Shown: positions 1 to 11,226, counted from the stretch's first letter. The stretch: DNA of 35,294 nt from Saccoglossus kowalevskii (GCF_000003605.2 NW_003126389.1:69285-104578), one strand, 5' to 3'. Notes: a model not told the origin generated them from the letters alone. Numbers and translations: made by a program.

Positions 1-102
1 GACGAAAACAAGCTTTTCCATAATGGCCACCTTAATTTGCATATTGTGCGTATTGCCCAAGGGTGACAGAGTGGCATCATCCAGATTCTTAAAGAGCACA
101 CC

Positions 103-1077
103 TCAGAGGTATAGAAACAGCAAAAATACTTTGTATGGACCGCATTGCACGCTTTTTGGTCTTTGCCACCAGACTATATGATGTACAGTGCTACTTGCAG
201 TTTTGTCAACTGGTGACTGGGCTTCTTGAACCGATTTGCTTTTATTGTCCTTGTGACTTGTGTAACTGCCCCTTTTGTCTGGATTGTAACGATCAGCTGA
301 AAATATTTTTTTTAAATTTAGTGAACTTCCCTGCTGACTGGCATTTTCATACCGCTCGTAAGCTTCTATTTTGGTACTCTCGGCGGCGATCTTAGTCTTC
401 AGCTCCAACATTCGCTTCTCACTGCATATCTCTTCTAATTCATACTTGTCTTTTAAGTCACGTTCTTCTCTTTGCCTACGCAATAGCGCTTCTTTACGTT
501 CAAGCATCCGCCTTTCTTCCATTGACGCCATTTGTCCTAGCAATTCTGCTCGTTTAGCAACTGCGCTAAATTTAGATGTATTACTGGCATGAGAGGAAAC
601 CCTACTTCCTGATGATTTGTGAGATACCTTACTTGTCTTGTATTTCACTTGTGAAACGCTGTCATCGGGAGTAATGCCATCTGTTCTGCCAACTGGAAGA
701 TGACACTGATTTTCTTGCAACCAGGTTTCTGTAGCTAATCTAAACTGATCAAAATCAAACAAACGTGGTAATGTCCATATTTCATAATCATGCTGCTTGT
801 CTGCAGGATCCAAAACACTTTGATACATGCTGTCAGCATTTATAAAGCTATCATAGGCAGCATGCCACTCCTGAAACTTATGCTTGACCTCAGAAATACT
901 GCTGCCCTGCTTAATCAAAACATTAACTTGATTAATTTTCTCGGTGACCTTGCCACAATATGCTGGTCGACTGGCTTTCAAACGTCTTCTCTCCTCCTCT
1001 ATTGCCTTTTCAGTCTTGATGGAAGTACGTTTGTGAACACTGGACTCATTTGATATTACTGAGCTAGTTCCATCCAT
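103..1077 (-). CDS. BEL/Pao-like gag fragment, N-terminal part
   Basis: The 324-residue open frame starts at an ATG at 1077. Residues 1-125 are a charged helical region with Trp-containing segments. The middle is Ser/Thr/Lys-rich. Residues of about 170-245 form a strongly charged coiled coil (EERRMLERKEALLRRQREER). This order is typical of the amino-terminal half of BEL/Pao gag proteins from aquatic animals. The zinc knuckle and any pol are absent; the last 25 or so residues look like unrelated sequence, so the element is broken near 150-200 or runs off the left edge in another frame. The assignment rests on composition and general resemblance, not on a diagnostic motif. A host coiled-coil protein is the alternative. 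Confidence 0.5.
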   Translation of the reverse strand: MDGTSSVISNESSVHKRTSIKTEKAIEEERRRLKASRPAYCGKVTEKINQVNVLIKQGSSISEVKHKFQEWHAAYDSFINADSMYQSVLDPADKQHDYEIWTLPRLFDFDQFRLATETWLQENQCHLPVGRTDGITPDDSVSQVKYKTSKVSHKSSGSRVSSHASNTSKFSAVAKRAELLGQMASMEERRMLERKEALLRRQREERDLKDKYELEEICSEKRMLELKTKIAAESTKIEAYERYENASQQGSSLNLKKIFSADRYNPDKRGSYTSHKDNKSKSVQEAQSPVDKTASSTVHHIVWWQRPKSVQCGPYKVFLLFLYL

Positions 1078-2040
1078 TTCATGTTGTACACAAGTAGATG
1101 AACAGGAGCCAAAATACAGTACAACAACGGAATAGTCGAAGAGAACAAAGATACGAAACCAACGCCAAAGTGCACCAAATAAACAAAGTACAGAAGTGCC
1201 CTAGTATGACATAAAATGTAAAAACATTTATCAACAGAGAAGTCTAACCTGATAACCCTCTAAAAATATTATAAATATAGCTACATGTGTGCAGTGAGGA
1301 CACCAACCAAAAAGAACATAAATACATGAAGCAAGATCTTGGTTCAGTACCAAGGAAATGTGTACATGGGGAGTACACACTACAGGATTAACAAGACCAT
1401 AGTGACTGTACTACAAATACACCAACACGCAATAAGGCACACCCGAGAACACAGAAATCACCAGAGAATCAATTATCACTGGATAGCTATTTACCTTATG
1501 TGAGTGCAATGTCTGAACTTAAAACGACGGTAGATAATGATTACACCCTCATAGAGCCGTTCGGATACAGTATTCAAACAAAGGAAACGGGAGTCAACTG
1601 TAAGTCTAAGAAGGGTTCTGGATCAATAATACTAGGCGACAGGAGCAATTATGACGCACCTACACAAGGACGCAGTACAATTAAAATGCCTTTAATACTC
1701 ACGCCGTCCAACATCAAATTACAGAACTGTCAGCAACCAACAATACAAACATCCAGAGAACTTGTAAACCAGACAAAACTCTGTAGACTATGTTAACCAT
1801 ATCAATCTTCGTAAATAGCTCTATCCGCCTGTAGGAAATCTACCATCGAAGCCGTGATTAAGAAGTTTTCTTTAACTTCCTGTTTGTTTGTTTGTGTGTT
1901 TGTAATTGTTTCCTTCAAATATTCATACAGCACACAGAGGGCGCTGTGACCATCTTGCTAAACTTACATATGCGTAGTAAAGATTACAAACGAATACAAG
2001 TAAATTAATAGTAAACGATTGGCAGCTACAAACGCATTAC
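1078..2040. other. Unassigned region upstream of the minus-strand gag-like frame
   Basis: If the gag-like frame is part of an LTR element, its 5' leader and LTR should lie here, but no matching LTR copy is visible in the window. A 98-residue plus-strand frame at 1500-1796 resembles nothing I know. A near-palindrome around an AGGGCGC core lies at about 1931-1947, a motif common in short transposons. A GTTT-rich run lies near 1880-1905. Confidence 0.3.
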
Positions 2041-2049
2041 AAATGTGTG

Positions 2050-2420
2050 ACCAGTAAAAACACTTTTAAAAGTGTTGTGATAATAAGCACTTTATATACA
2101 TGTTTCTGGTGGTAACACTTTTAAAAACGTGTTTCTAATGGCACCACTTTACATAATGTGTTATGGGCAAAGACATCCCTGAAATGTTCTAATAAAAGTG
2201 TTTTCATAATATACACTTCTCGCAATTATGCAGATTATATGTACTATATGTGTTTTTAAAAGTGGGGACAAGCTTATAAACACTTTAAATGTTTCATCAC
2301 AAAACAGTGAAAATGTTTTATTTTAAAACAGTAAGTAGTGTTGTAAAATAACTTATTTGTGATTTTAAGAAAAAAATTAATTAGAAATCACTTAAAAGTG
2401 ATTTTAAAGTGGAGACAAAA
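2050..2420. repeat. Cluster of CACTTTTAAAAGTG-type palindromes
   Basis: A perfect 18-bp palindrome (AACACTTTTAAAAGTGTT) lies at 2059-2076. Half-site or near copies follow at about 2114-2126, 2193-2203, 2251-2266, 2280-2290, and an 18-bp one with an AA centre (aatcactt/aagtgatt) at 2386-2403. The stretch is AT-rich with no coding potential. It may be the core of a small non-autonomous transposon or a local iteration. No clear terminal repeats or target duplication were found. Confidence 0.5.
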
Positions 2421-3960
2421 ATGTGTCATATTTTGAAACACCTATATTTACCGTGTATTTAAGAGTACGATGTTTATTGTGGTTAGCAGCGTGAATGGGT
2501 AAATCTTCGTTTCGACAATGAGTTGTTATCACCGTAAAATTTAAAATTGGTCAGTTTATCTTTGAAAACAACTAATTTCTTGATTTAAAAATATTATGCC
2601 GTTTTCCCATTAAAATCAAAGGTAAAAAATCGTACTAAAACATCGGCAAATCTCTTCCGTGGTGCGTTCATTAACATCAACATATTCAAATGAGCTATGG
2701 TAATTTTTGAACACGTTGGCATCATCCAGCATTTTGATATGTTGAAACAAGCCGATACCACCCCTGCACATACAGGCTCGGCTTCACGGAAGACATATCA
2801 TATTACTAATGATTTTAAACTTTTTCATTGTCGCCGCTCGCAATTTGTTCATATTATATGAAAATTTGAATGCAATAGTAAATTCACGTTTGTTAACCGA
2901 CTTGCGACGATAATCGGTTGGTATCTAATGTAAGAAATAGACAAGAGATGAATGCTCAAGCAAGCACATATCTTCAGGAATAATTAATAAAGCTTGTTCA
3001 GAATACCATTTATTTCCGACATCATATTCAGTGGCTAGTTATCAGGATCTACAACAGTAAATAAATAAACAGAAGTCATTGTGATGCCATGTTTTTAGAA
3101 AATACCGCCATATCAAATTTTGATTTGGACCATACCATTTCAAGCTGCGGAGTGTCAAAACAATGACTCAACAACCAATAAACACATCATCCACCCACCA
3201 CAAAAATTGTAGCCATAATTGAAAAACCAAAAAACAACAAATATCAGACTGCATTCTGAAAACAACGAGATAGTACATTACAACCAGTCATTACAAACAT
3301 GAAATCCTGCACCCCTCCCAATACACCCTACAGCATTAATGGATCGTATACTCATTTGCATCTATGTACAACAGGCTTAGCCAATAGATGCACCTGACTC
3401 ATTAAATTTTTGACCAACCACTCATTCTAATTATTATTGAGTGAGAGCGCTATTTACTGATGAGAGGAATCTTTTAAATGAATTAAACAGATAACTAAAT
3501 ATATAAATATATAAATATAAAACAGATATATATATATGCATATGAGTTAAAACTACATGTAAATGCATACAAATACAATGTGCTAGCAGCGTACGACCTA
3601 TTAGTAAATATAATTAAAATCAATAATTAATTCTAAATATATGTATATAACTGCATGGACCCAATCGATAAGATATAAAATGTATGTGTGGTCAAAACTA
3701 TTTCCGGGGGTGCGAATGGCGTCCGACTCTCGCCCACCGTATATTTCATACATATTACAATTATCTTATTGCAATTATCTTTTATTGGCACCCCCTCTCC
3801 CCATTATTGACATCGCTAGGATCCATAAGAGAAATTATAATTTGCTGCAAGGAAGTACTCCTGATGCTGCTGCCCTGCGCAGAACTCCGCGTAGGGCAGC
3901 ACATCACGTGAAGACACGTCAGATTAAGAGGAAACCTCACAGCCCAAAACAGCGCCGCCG
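2421..3960. other. AT-rich non-coding stretch with no gene seen
   Basis: No exon, RNA gene or recognisable element was found. The piece from about 3490 to 3540 is low-complexity (ATAAATATATAAATATATAAA and a TA run). From about 3700 the composition becomes more GC-rich, which may mark the beginning of the non-LTR element that follows. Confidence 0.4.
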
Positions 3961-4318
3961 TTGGTGTCGGTGACATCATGGGGGTTCATGTGCTGGTGGT
4001 GCCGAGGTGTTGAATACCTCTCTGCAGCCGCCTTGACTGAATCTCTCACACTGCTTGCCAGCGATGTCATTGGAGCTTTGTTGACTTGGTATAAGCATGG
4101 GAGCATTGTTCAAGGTGCGCAGACCGGGTACTGGCCAGACAAGAAATAGGTGTAACTACTGGCGAGATCAGAGTAGTACACCTATTCCTGGTCTGGCCGT
4201 ACTGATGGTAGGCACACTGAGGGCATTGGTATTGCTGCCTCCGATAGACTGACCCCAATGATATCACAGGTCACACCTGTCAACAAGCGTATGATGTTGC
4301 TATGCATCTGTAATAGCT

Positions 4319-4690
4319 GTGTACGCCCTGACTGGGAGTAGCAACATTTCAGTGAAGGAAGCGTTCTATGCCCAACTCAATTCGGTGGTTGATGCCATTC
4401 TGAGAGAGACACCAGAGATATCGTGGGGGACTTTAATGCTACCACTGGTACTAGTAGGAATGGATACAAGGCATTTGTTGGACCCTATGCGTCTGGAATC
4501 TGGGACGAAAGTGCTTACCAACTTATATACTTCGCTAGGAGTCTGGGGTTGTGGATAGCGGGTTCCTGGTTCCAAAGACCCAACCTAAGACGCTGGTCAT
4601 GGTATTCCAATGACGGCGTCACAAGGAAGGAGACCGGCAATGTACTTGTAGATGAGAGATGGAGGAAGGTCATGAGCTGCTGAGTGTTCC
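4319..4690 (+). pseudogene. LINE endonuclease fragment
   Basis: The conserved core GDFNATTG is encoded from about 4426. It is followed by a region with GLWIAGSWFQRP and RRWSWYSNDGV, matching the endonuclease/exonuclease/phosphatase fold of LINE open frame 2. The frame shifts between the upstream piece (YALTGSSNISVKEAFYAQL, from 4322) and this one. A further piece reading HRLVVATLRL at about 4708-4740 is the carboxyl-terminal end of the domain, where the catalytic His is expected. The expected Asp before it is NDH here and appears kept. Confidence 0.7.
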
Positions 4691-5324
4691 GAAGCACTCA
4701 GTTCTTTAGCAACGATCATAGGCTTGTTGTTGCTACTCTTAGGCTACATTTCAGGGTCCCTAGAAAAACAACTGCAGCACCATGTTTGGATGTTCGCCAG
4801 CGAGGAACCCTGTCGTGGCTGGTGGGGAGGTGAATGTGCTGAGTGTGCTTGGTGACACAGATCGGCCCTGGTCAGACTTCAAATCATTGTTCTGAATGTG
4901 TGAGAGGAGCTTCTACCTAAGGAACCCAAGAAAAACAGGCTGGCGATCTCCAAGGAATCGGTTGAAACAATAAAAGCAAGTTGCTGGGCCTGACTTGATT
5001 GAGACATCGAACTGCACAGGGTGTTGGAGAGACAGGCTGTTAGAGTGGTGCGCCAAGAGATTCTGGAGCTCTGTGAGTCGGAGGAGAGGCACTTATCAAC
5101 AAGAGTCTCAAGCCTGGCTTATAGAGCAATCAGAAAACAATGCAACTCGGCATCTGTGGTGCGCTGCTCTGCATTGAAGGTGGCTGATGGATGGGTGCTG
5201 AAAGATTAGTCAGCACAGAGTGATGTGCTCAGTGTAGAGCACTGACGTCATCCCGACTGACTGAAGAAAAGGACTAATTGTCTCTAACTGGAAGGGAAAG
5301 GTGATGCTTAGGACTGTAGCAATT

Positions 5325-5882
5325 ACATAGGGGTGATGCTCCTGTCGGTACCCAGCAAGATTTGTTCATGGATTCTTCTGAACGATATCCGCCAACAGCT
5401 GCTTCTCCACCAGCATCATGAGCAGTTTGGCTTTACTCCCAAGCGGTCCACCTTTGACCACATCTTGGCGCTACATGTGCTGTCTGAGTGGATGCGGGAA
5501 TTCAATAGAGGGTTCTTAGTAGCCTAAATTGGTTTCCGCAAGGCCTTCTACTGCATGTGTAGAGAGGCCCTATGGAGAATCCTCAAGGTTTATGGTATCC
5601 CCACACCTCTGGTGGATCTGATCTTCTCTCTGTATTCTGTAACAGAGAGTACTGTTAAGTGTGCTGGTGGCGTGTCTGTCCATTTTCCTGTCGAGGCAGG
5701 AGTTAGACAGGGATGCACACTGGCTCATACGCCTGTCAACACTTGTATGGACTGGATTATGGGATGTGTGATGGAAAGCACAGCTTGCGGGGTCTCGTTT
5801 GGAAGTGTCAAGTTAACTGATCTTGCCTTTGCAGATGATGCCGCATTGTTGATCGAGTTGGTTGATTCTCTAGTGGGGGGCT
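5325..5882 (+). pseudogene. LINE reverse transcriptase fragment
   Basis: Fingers and palm of a LINE reverse transcriptase are recognisable: YRGVMLLSVPSKI near the start, EQFGFTPKRSTFDHI at about 5427-5470, then after a stop at 5525 VEAGVRQGCTLAH near 5690-5730, and the catalytic box FADDA at 5828-5842. The active-site Asp pair is intact, but the stop at 5525 and the next at 5882 break the frame. Downstream pieces in changed frames (about 6100-6536) give the thumb and tail region. Confidence 0.8.
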
Positions 5883-6542
5883 GAACTGCTTGCACTCCAT
5901 GTGTTAAGACCAAGATTCAGGCAATCGAGACAGCTTAGATAACCATGTCAGGTCCGTCTCAACGAAGGGTGGGAATGTGGATATCACTAATTTGTTTGTC
6001 TACACCAACAGCATGACTAGCAGCTCTACCAGCTGTTATGCTGAGGTCGCCAGACGTCTCAGCCTTGCACATGGTGCTATGAGATCGCTGGACAAAGGTG
6101 TGTGGCGATCGCGAGGTGTAGAGGTGTAAAGGTCCGGGTCTTCAAGTCCTTTGTGCTCTTGGTCTTACTATATTCTTGTGAGGCCTGGACACTTACTAAG
6201 GGGCCGGGGCAACACCTTTGTGACAACCTCCATGCGGCGAATCTTTGGGTACTCAGGGAGGCCGGCATGATGAAGGTCACTTGATTGATTCATGACCACC
6301 AGCTGCGCTTCTTCGGGAATGTTGCTCACTTCCCGGGGAAAAACTCTACTGGCCAAATTCTGCCTGCACAGTATCCTGTCCAGTGGAGATGCCCTGTGGG
6401 AAGACCGATAGCAACGTGGCTGACGCAGATTAGTGGGTTTCTCGACGAGTTATGGGGCATGAACACTTGCTCAGAGGAGGCCGAAGGAGTGAGCGCAGCA
6501 AGGTGCCACCCCGGAATATGCCCAATGAATGAATGAAAGAAT

Positions 6543-6866
6543 TGAGACACGTGTGTCAACGTCAACTACTATATAAATGTATTGTGTAAATATCACTACC
6601 AGTACAACAGTACAAAGAATGATTGTCTTTTGTAAAGAAGCATCATAATAGAATATTAAATATGTAATCCAATAAATGTAATTACTGACCCCAAAATGAA
6701 ATTCAGTAAAATTCGAAAAATCACAAGGGAATCACAAGGAATCTTGAATTTGCGTAAAAGTAATATTATTAAGGAACTTTGAAATTGCATAAAATTAATA
6801 TTGTTTAGTTTAACTCGCGTTATGAATTTCTTATAATGTGCGTCTTGAATTTGAATTACATTGTAG
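6543..6866. other. Intron or 5' flank before exon A
   Basis: AT-rich sequence between the end of the LINE and the exon A splice acceptor. No upstream exon and no signal-peptide-like frame were found here. Confidence 0.4.
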
Positions 6867-7480
6867 GTGATGGTGGTATTTCTGCAGTAGATGGCATGGA
6901 ATTTATGATAATAACTACTGATAATCAATTGTATCAAACAAATTTAGAAATGGATTCATTTAATGGACCATTAACACCCAATGTACCTTTGATTGATGTT
7001 GCAATGTCCCAGGATGGATGGTTTATTGGTGTGACGAATGCATACGAATTGGTACATATGCCGTCGTTAGAAAATGGAGCATGGTCAAACCCAATTCCAG
7101 GAAGTGCCAGTGTTATCAGTGCGTGTGTATATAAAGGGACTACTATTTATGGAATAACAGCGAATAACGAGATGAAAATAAGAAATGCATTAAATCATCT
7201 TGGTCTCTTGCAGCGGATGGGTATCCGGAACAGGTCATACAGATAGCTACTTCGTATTCAATCTTGTACGGAATAACACCTAACAGTGTTTTGTATTTCG
7301 ATCCATCTCGGTCATGGGTAGATATGGAAATCGACTTTGGTGGCAATACTGTTAATGACTTTACATTTGTTGACCAGGGATCCATTATACCAACGTTTAG
7401 ATATTCGGGCATAATAGCTATATGTTATACAGTAAGCACTGGTGGAAATAGTGGAGGAAGTGGTAGCAGTTCAGGTTCAG
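6867..7480 (+). pseudogene. Exon A: tectonin-like domain with 1-nt frameshift
   Basis: The exon follows a TTGTAG acceptor and ends at a GTATGTGAG donor, entering and leaving in phase 1. The first half reads TDNQLYQTNLEMDSFNGPL and then WSNPIPGSASVISAC, the latter identical to exon B. At about 7188-7195 one base is missing relative to B, and the frame leads to a stop at 7243-7245. In the shifted frame the match to B resumes (SWSLAADGYPEQVIQI, then ITPNSVLYF) and ends with IIAICYTV and a Gly/Ser linker. Either the exon is dead or the base is a draft-assembly error. Since it is a 1-1 exon, skipping it would leave the rest of the gene in frame. Confidence 0.75.
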
Positions 7481-7639
7481 GTATGTGAGTTTTTGTTGGT
7501 TGACACCTACGATGTGCATTTAAGAGTAGGTTTGCACATATGTTCTTGTTGAGTTGGTGAGTTTAATGATTGAAACCACACGAAGTCTACCACGATGTAT
7601 AATTGTTGTTATCGTATACCCCAGGAATCAAATTTTACC
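7481..7639 (+). other. Start of the exon A-B intron
   Basis: Short non-coding stretch between the exon A donor and the left copy of the flanking repeat. Nothing was recognised in it. Confidence 0.4.
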
Positions 7640-8085
7640 ACAGTATCATATGCGAGTTCAGAGTATTTCATAGGTATATTGATAATAACTGTCACAAAGT
7701 AAATTATACGGTTAGGTTTTTAGGTGTGGAAGAAATACAGAAATACAATGGTCAGAAGTACCGTCACCGACCTTATGATTGGGTTCTTTACCCCAAAATA
7801 CACAATATAAATAATGTATAGATATATTGGTGTTAATATATGATCATACACAGTAATGCCAGGGTAGAACGTTGTCTATGCACACCTGTAACAAACTTGC
7901 ACGCATTTCAAGAAACACAAGTTCATGTGAGCAACGACATATTTAATACAGGATAACCTCAAATAATATTTGTAATGCAAATCATCAAATTTGAACATAA
8001 ATAATTAAAGCAATGAATACATTATCATTTAAATGCAAATAACCATGGTTAATGCCCTAAACAACATAGTCAGTACATAATCTGC
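7640..8085. repeat. Direct repeat, left copy (possible gypsy LTR)
   Basis: From about 7685 to 8082 this stretch aligns with 13820-14192 continued at 16218-16258. Shared stretches include GTACCGTCACCGACCTT, AATAATATTTGTAATGCAAA and ATTATCATTTAAATGCAAAT. Similarity fades leftward to about 7640. The two copies lie on either side of the degraded gypsy element, so they may be its LTRs; they are well diverged, as expected for an old insertion. I could not identify TG/CA ends or a target duplication. A putative polypurine tract lies some 560 bp further right than this repeat, which argues for caution. Confidence 0.65.
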
Positions 8086-8640
8086 AAATACAAGTAGATA
8101 ACGTTTTACACTGTCACTGGTAAACTGTTAACATCAATCACTGTACTGTAATGACGAACAGAGTAACGTAGAAATGACTAATTAATGTCAGAGACTATTT
8201 AGCTTTTATAGTTGACCCAGTTCCATGCACAGTGTTTGTTGTATCGCACGATTTAATGTCTCCTAGGAATTTTGTCTCAGTGACGGTTTGTCAAATAAAT
8301 TTCAGCATGGCTATGGAGACTCGCCAACTTTATCATGTAGAATTTTTTAGTTGGTAGAAGCACATGTAGCTGGCCATGTGGTTTCCAACCCAAAGTACCA
8401 GGAACTGGCAACAAACTTCTCAAGATATTAACTGTGACAGGCAGCAAGGAGAAATGATCCCTTTGTTCCACGCAATGTGGCAAGTTAATTTATTCAGGAA
8501 GGTTTTATTTTCTGAAGGATTAGTCACACCCATTAAAGTGTCAAATACAGCGCCATCTCTGGCCAAAATAATCAAACATACTTAAACTGGAAAAATTTAC
8601 ACTCCAACTATTAAAGTCAAGTTACCAAGAAATGACCCTG
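8086..8640. other. Unassigned stretch between the repeat and the gypsy polymerase
   Basis: If the purine tract at 8649-8660 is the gypsy polypurine tract, this stretch would be the U3 part of the 3' LTR of the minus-strand element. No counterpart was found on the other side. A 68-codon minus-strand open frame at 8277-8483 is unrecognised. Confidence 0.3.
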
Positions 8641-8648
8641 TGACATAT

Positions 8649-8660
8649 GCCCCCCACTTA
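8649..8660 (-). promoter_or_regulatory. Possible polypurine tract of the gypsy element
   Basis: Read on the minus strand this is TAAGTGGGGGGC, followed at once by ATATGTCACAGGG. A G-run next to a TG-starting sequence downstream of RNase H is where the plus-strand primer and 3' LTR of a gypsy element are expected. It is based on position and composition only. Confidence 0.35.
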
Positions 8661-8939
8661 AAGACAAACCTGTATATATGACTGAACACATTCATTAGAG
8701 TCATTTTATAAAATTTACATTCCAATCAAAGTGCAGCACAAAAAACAAAATCAATCCATTTCATTCACAACTACTATGAAAAAAGACTTCATTAATCAGG
8801 ACAATTGTGCCAGTTTTTATTTACAACTACTAAGTGGCAATTTGTCTCTTGTTAAGCCATATTTGATACCTAAAATTAAATTCACTATATTTTACTCAGT
8901 GCTTGAGCTTCTACTCAAATAATTTGCTTTCAAATTGTC

Positions 8940-9260
8940 TGATTCTTTTATGGAAACAATTCTATCGCAAAGTCTATCGCATAAGTCGACCATTTGATAA
9001 TTTTACTATGTTTAGGTAGATGAGGGGTTGGTCTATATGATGAACTCTCGCCCATTCAAGTATTGTTGGAATTTGTGAATACCCCATACCAATGCGAGAC
9101 ATTCCTTTTATATCACTGCACAAGAAGTTTCATTCCCGCGTATTTTGCGGCTTGCATATGATACATGAAATTGATGTCCATCATGTGACTGCAAAAGCAC
9201 CGCACACAAACCTTGATCTGAAACATCTGAATAAATGAAGTATCAAATTTTAGGCTGACC
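8940..9260 (-). pseudogene. Gypsy RNase H fragment
   Basis: Minus-strand translation gives YSDVSDQGLCAVLLQ, then HDGHQFHVSYASRKI, then KECLALVWGIHKFQQYL, the typical gypsy RNase H sequence. The first Asp and the Glu of KECLAL are kept. A stop just before KEC and further stops near the end break it. Confidence 0.75.
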
Positions 9261-9397
9261 TTTATGCATCAGATCAGAAAGAGGAGCTGCCACAGATGCA
9301 AATTTAGAATAAATTTACGATAACAGCCAAGAAGGCCAAGCAATGACTTGTCTTCCTTAATTATGTTTTGCCATCATGGCCTTAACTTTATATGGCA

Positions 9398-9860
9398 TCA
9401 TGTGCAATGTCCCCTTCCAGCCTGATGTCCTACGAATTCCAATTTCTCAAAGTCACTGAAGCATTTGCTTGGCTTAGCCGTCAGCCCTACCTTTTCTAGT
9501 TTGTCAAACAATTCACCTACTACTGGTAAATGGTCTACCCATACCTTTATGTAGACCAAAATATCGTGTAACATGTTTTCTACCCGACTTTTAAATCCAT
9601 AAAGAACTGCACGCATCAAAGACAGTTATTCTAATTAGTTTACGAAAGCCGATGCAAAACCTTTAACTGCCATCTTTTCGCTTTATCAGAACAGTAGGGG
9701 AGGCATATGGCGAATCAGACAATTCAATTATACAAATTTCTAACATAGTTTGAACCTCTTTATTAACAATTCCCTGCATAGCAAAAGGCGAAGAATATGA
9801 CTTAGACCTAATAGGATCATCAGATGTTAAATGAATGTCATGGCAACCCACTTTTGACTA
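9398..9860 (-). pseudogene. Gypsy reverse transcriptase fragments
   Basis: Two minus-strand frames carry the pieces. The right one (9851-9663) has DDPIRSKSYSSPFAMQ, ELSDSPYASPTVLIKRKDGS, the entry to the fingers domain. The left one (9619-9398) has the active-site region reading MLHDILVYIKVW and then GLTAKPSKC and KLEFVGH. The canonical YLDD box has become MLHD, so the first catalytic Asp is His. About 45 bases or more between the two pieces are out of frame, and much of the palm is missing. Confidence 0.85.
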
Positions 9861-10199
9861 CTGCCCTGGACTATCTGTAAGGTTGTTACATACCTACGAA
9901 GAAGCTGTTTTTCTTCTCTAATTTGCACGTCATTCAACTCTTCAGAAATATTTATATCTTCTATTGACCCCTTACCCATTAGAAGAGTTGTTGGTACTAG
10001 GTCTACATCTGAACCATCACACTGTTCCCCTCAAGGGTCTGCACACTGGCTTACTGTCAACCCTCCACAAACACATTCTATTACACCCACTTGCGTTATA
10101 TCAGTCCCTCCAGTATTTTAGTTACGCGTCTGATATTTCTTTAATAAATTAGCATGGTAAAGTTTAATCTTTCTTTTTCTGTTTTTCAATTCTTTAATC

Positions 10200-10606
10200 C
10201 ATTAACGCAATTCTTTCTTTCACTATTACGGGCCCTGACACTGTATCATTTGCAATGGAAAGTAACAAAAGTACCTGGTCACCCACCTCAAACTTCCTAG
10301 GCCTAACATGCTTATCTTATAAACGCTTTTCAGATTTTGATAACTTGTGGTGTGCCAGCTTGCAAGTATCCTCTAACCGTTCCCGAACGTCCATTAAATA
10401 TTGACAGGTAGACTTGATCCCAGGAGGAGTTATCTCCGATGTCCACAATAGTCAAAGGGCCTCTCATTGTTATCCCATACAATAACTCAAAGGGTGAGAA
10501 CCCCAAACTCTTATGTGGGGCTTATCTGTAAGCAAAAAGCAAGGACCCCAAATATATGTCCCAATCCTCCATTAAATTATTCAACCAATCCATTACAGGC
10601 TGGATG
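10200..10606 (-). pseudogene. Gypsy integrase carboxyl-terminal part
   Basis: Reading leftward from the gap, the minus strand gives HPACNGLVE, stop, FNGGL, the end of the catalytic core (normally HPxxNGLVERFN, with the catalytic Glu). Later come RERLE-like pieces and RKFEVGDQVLLLLSIAND, the beta-barrel end domain, then a GPVIVKE piece. Stops and frameshifts are frequent. It runs directly into a linker and then the reverse transcriptase, which is what fixes the unusual domain order. Confidence 0.65.
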
Positions 10607-10656
10607 NNNNNNNNNNNNNNNNNNNNNNNNNNNNNNNNNNNNNNNNNNNNNNNNNN
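10607..10656. other. Assembly gap of 50 N
   Basis: Fifty undetermined bases. The round number suggests a placeholder, so the true distance between the integrase halves is unknown. Confidence 0.95.
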
Positions 10657-11226
10657 TGCAGTGACTATAATTACATACAAAATTATTCAAGACAACAGAT
10701 GATGTCATGGACTTCGAAGATCTATTGTTTAGCCTAATAAGAGTCTGTTGTTATGTTAAGTAGCTCACAGCTTGGGGTTGGAAACAATAGTAAGTGAGGT
10801 AATCTTTTGTTTCCTTTGTTCTGTGCCCACTTGTATTTGTTAGCTGATCATATGAAGCCATGTAATAAATGATTGTGGTTGCCAGAGGACGAGATACCCT
10901 TTGGTACACTCTTAAGGTGGCATTGAAGACATTATATACCCAATATAAAAATCGTGTGAATACATTGTTGTCTTCAACGGCGATTGGTATGCAAATTACG
11001 TTTGTCTGACGCATTACAAGACAAAAGTCGAGTCTGTCGCGGAACAATACACAACTCACGTACAAACGTCGTGATGAAACCTCTCCTTTATTAATTAAGA
11101 GAGGAAACGGCCATACAATATGTTGATCTTGTGGTCTGACCTTTAGAACCAAATACAGTATGACGATAGTGGGTCGCGTTCGAATAGTGGGGTGATTTCA
11201 GATGGAATAACAGACATAATCTGAAA
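10657..11226. other. Unassigned insert within the gypsy integrase
   Basis: This stretch separates the integrase core from its end. It has a 133-codon minus-strand open frame (11152-10751) with no resemblance I recognise. It may be part of another mobile element whose left end is hidden in the gap. Confidence 0.3.

Larger units (their letters stand above)
3960..6542 (+). mobile_element. Degraded non-LTR retrotransposon with APE endonuclease and RT remnants
   Basis: The segment is visibly more GC-rich than its surroundings and encodes, in order on the plus strand, pieces of an apurinic-type endonuclease, a reverse transcriptase and the carboxyl-terminal region typical of one class of animal LINEs (a piece like YSCEAWTLTKG, then QLRFFGNVAHFPG). 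Frames are interrupted by many stops and shifts, so it is dead. It ends in a short TGAA iteration at about 6524-6536, as in some LINE clades. The left boundary is approximate. The clade (RTE, CR1/L2 or I-like) is not settled by eye. Confidence 0.75.

Noticed and set aside
135-395. Plus-strand open frames at 135-395, 371-592 and 790-1053
   Set aside because: They are antisense shadows of the longer minus-strand gag-like frame, with no recognisable motif.
2059-2403. CRISPR-like or operator-like array at the palindromic motif
   Set aside because: Spacing is irregular, copies are imperfect and the window is clearly eukaryotic.
6836-6866. ATG at 6836 as the start of the propeller gene
   Set aside because: The sequence before the AG at 6865-6866 is a typical acceptor tract, it encodes no signal peptide, and exon B shows the same phase-1 border; the ATG is inside the intron.
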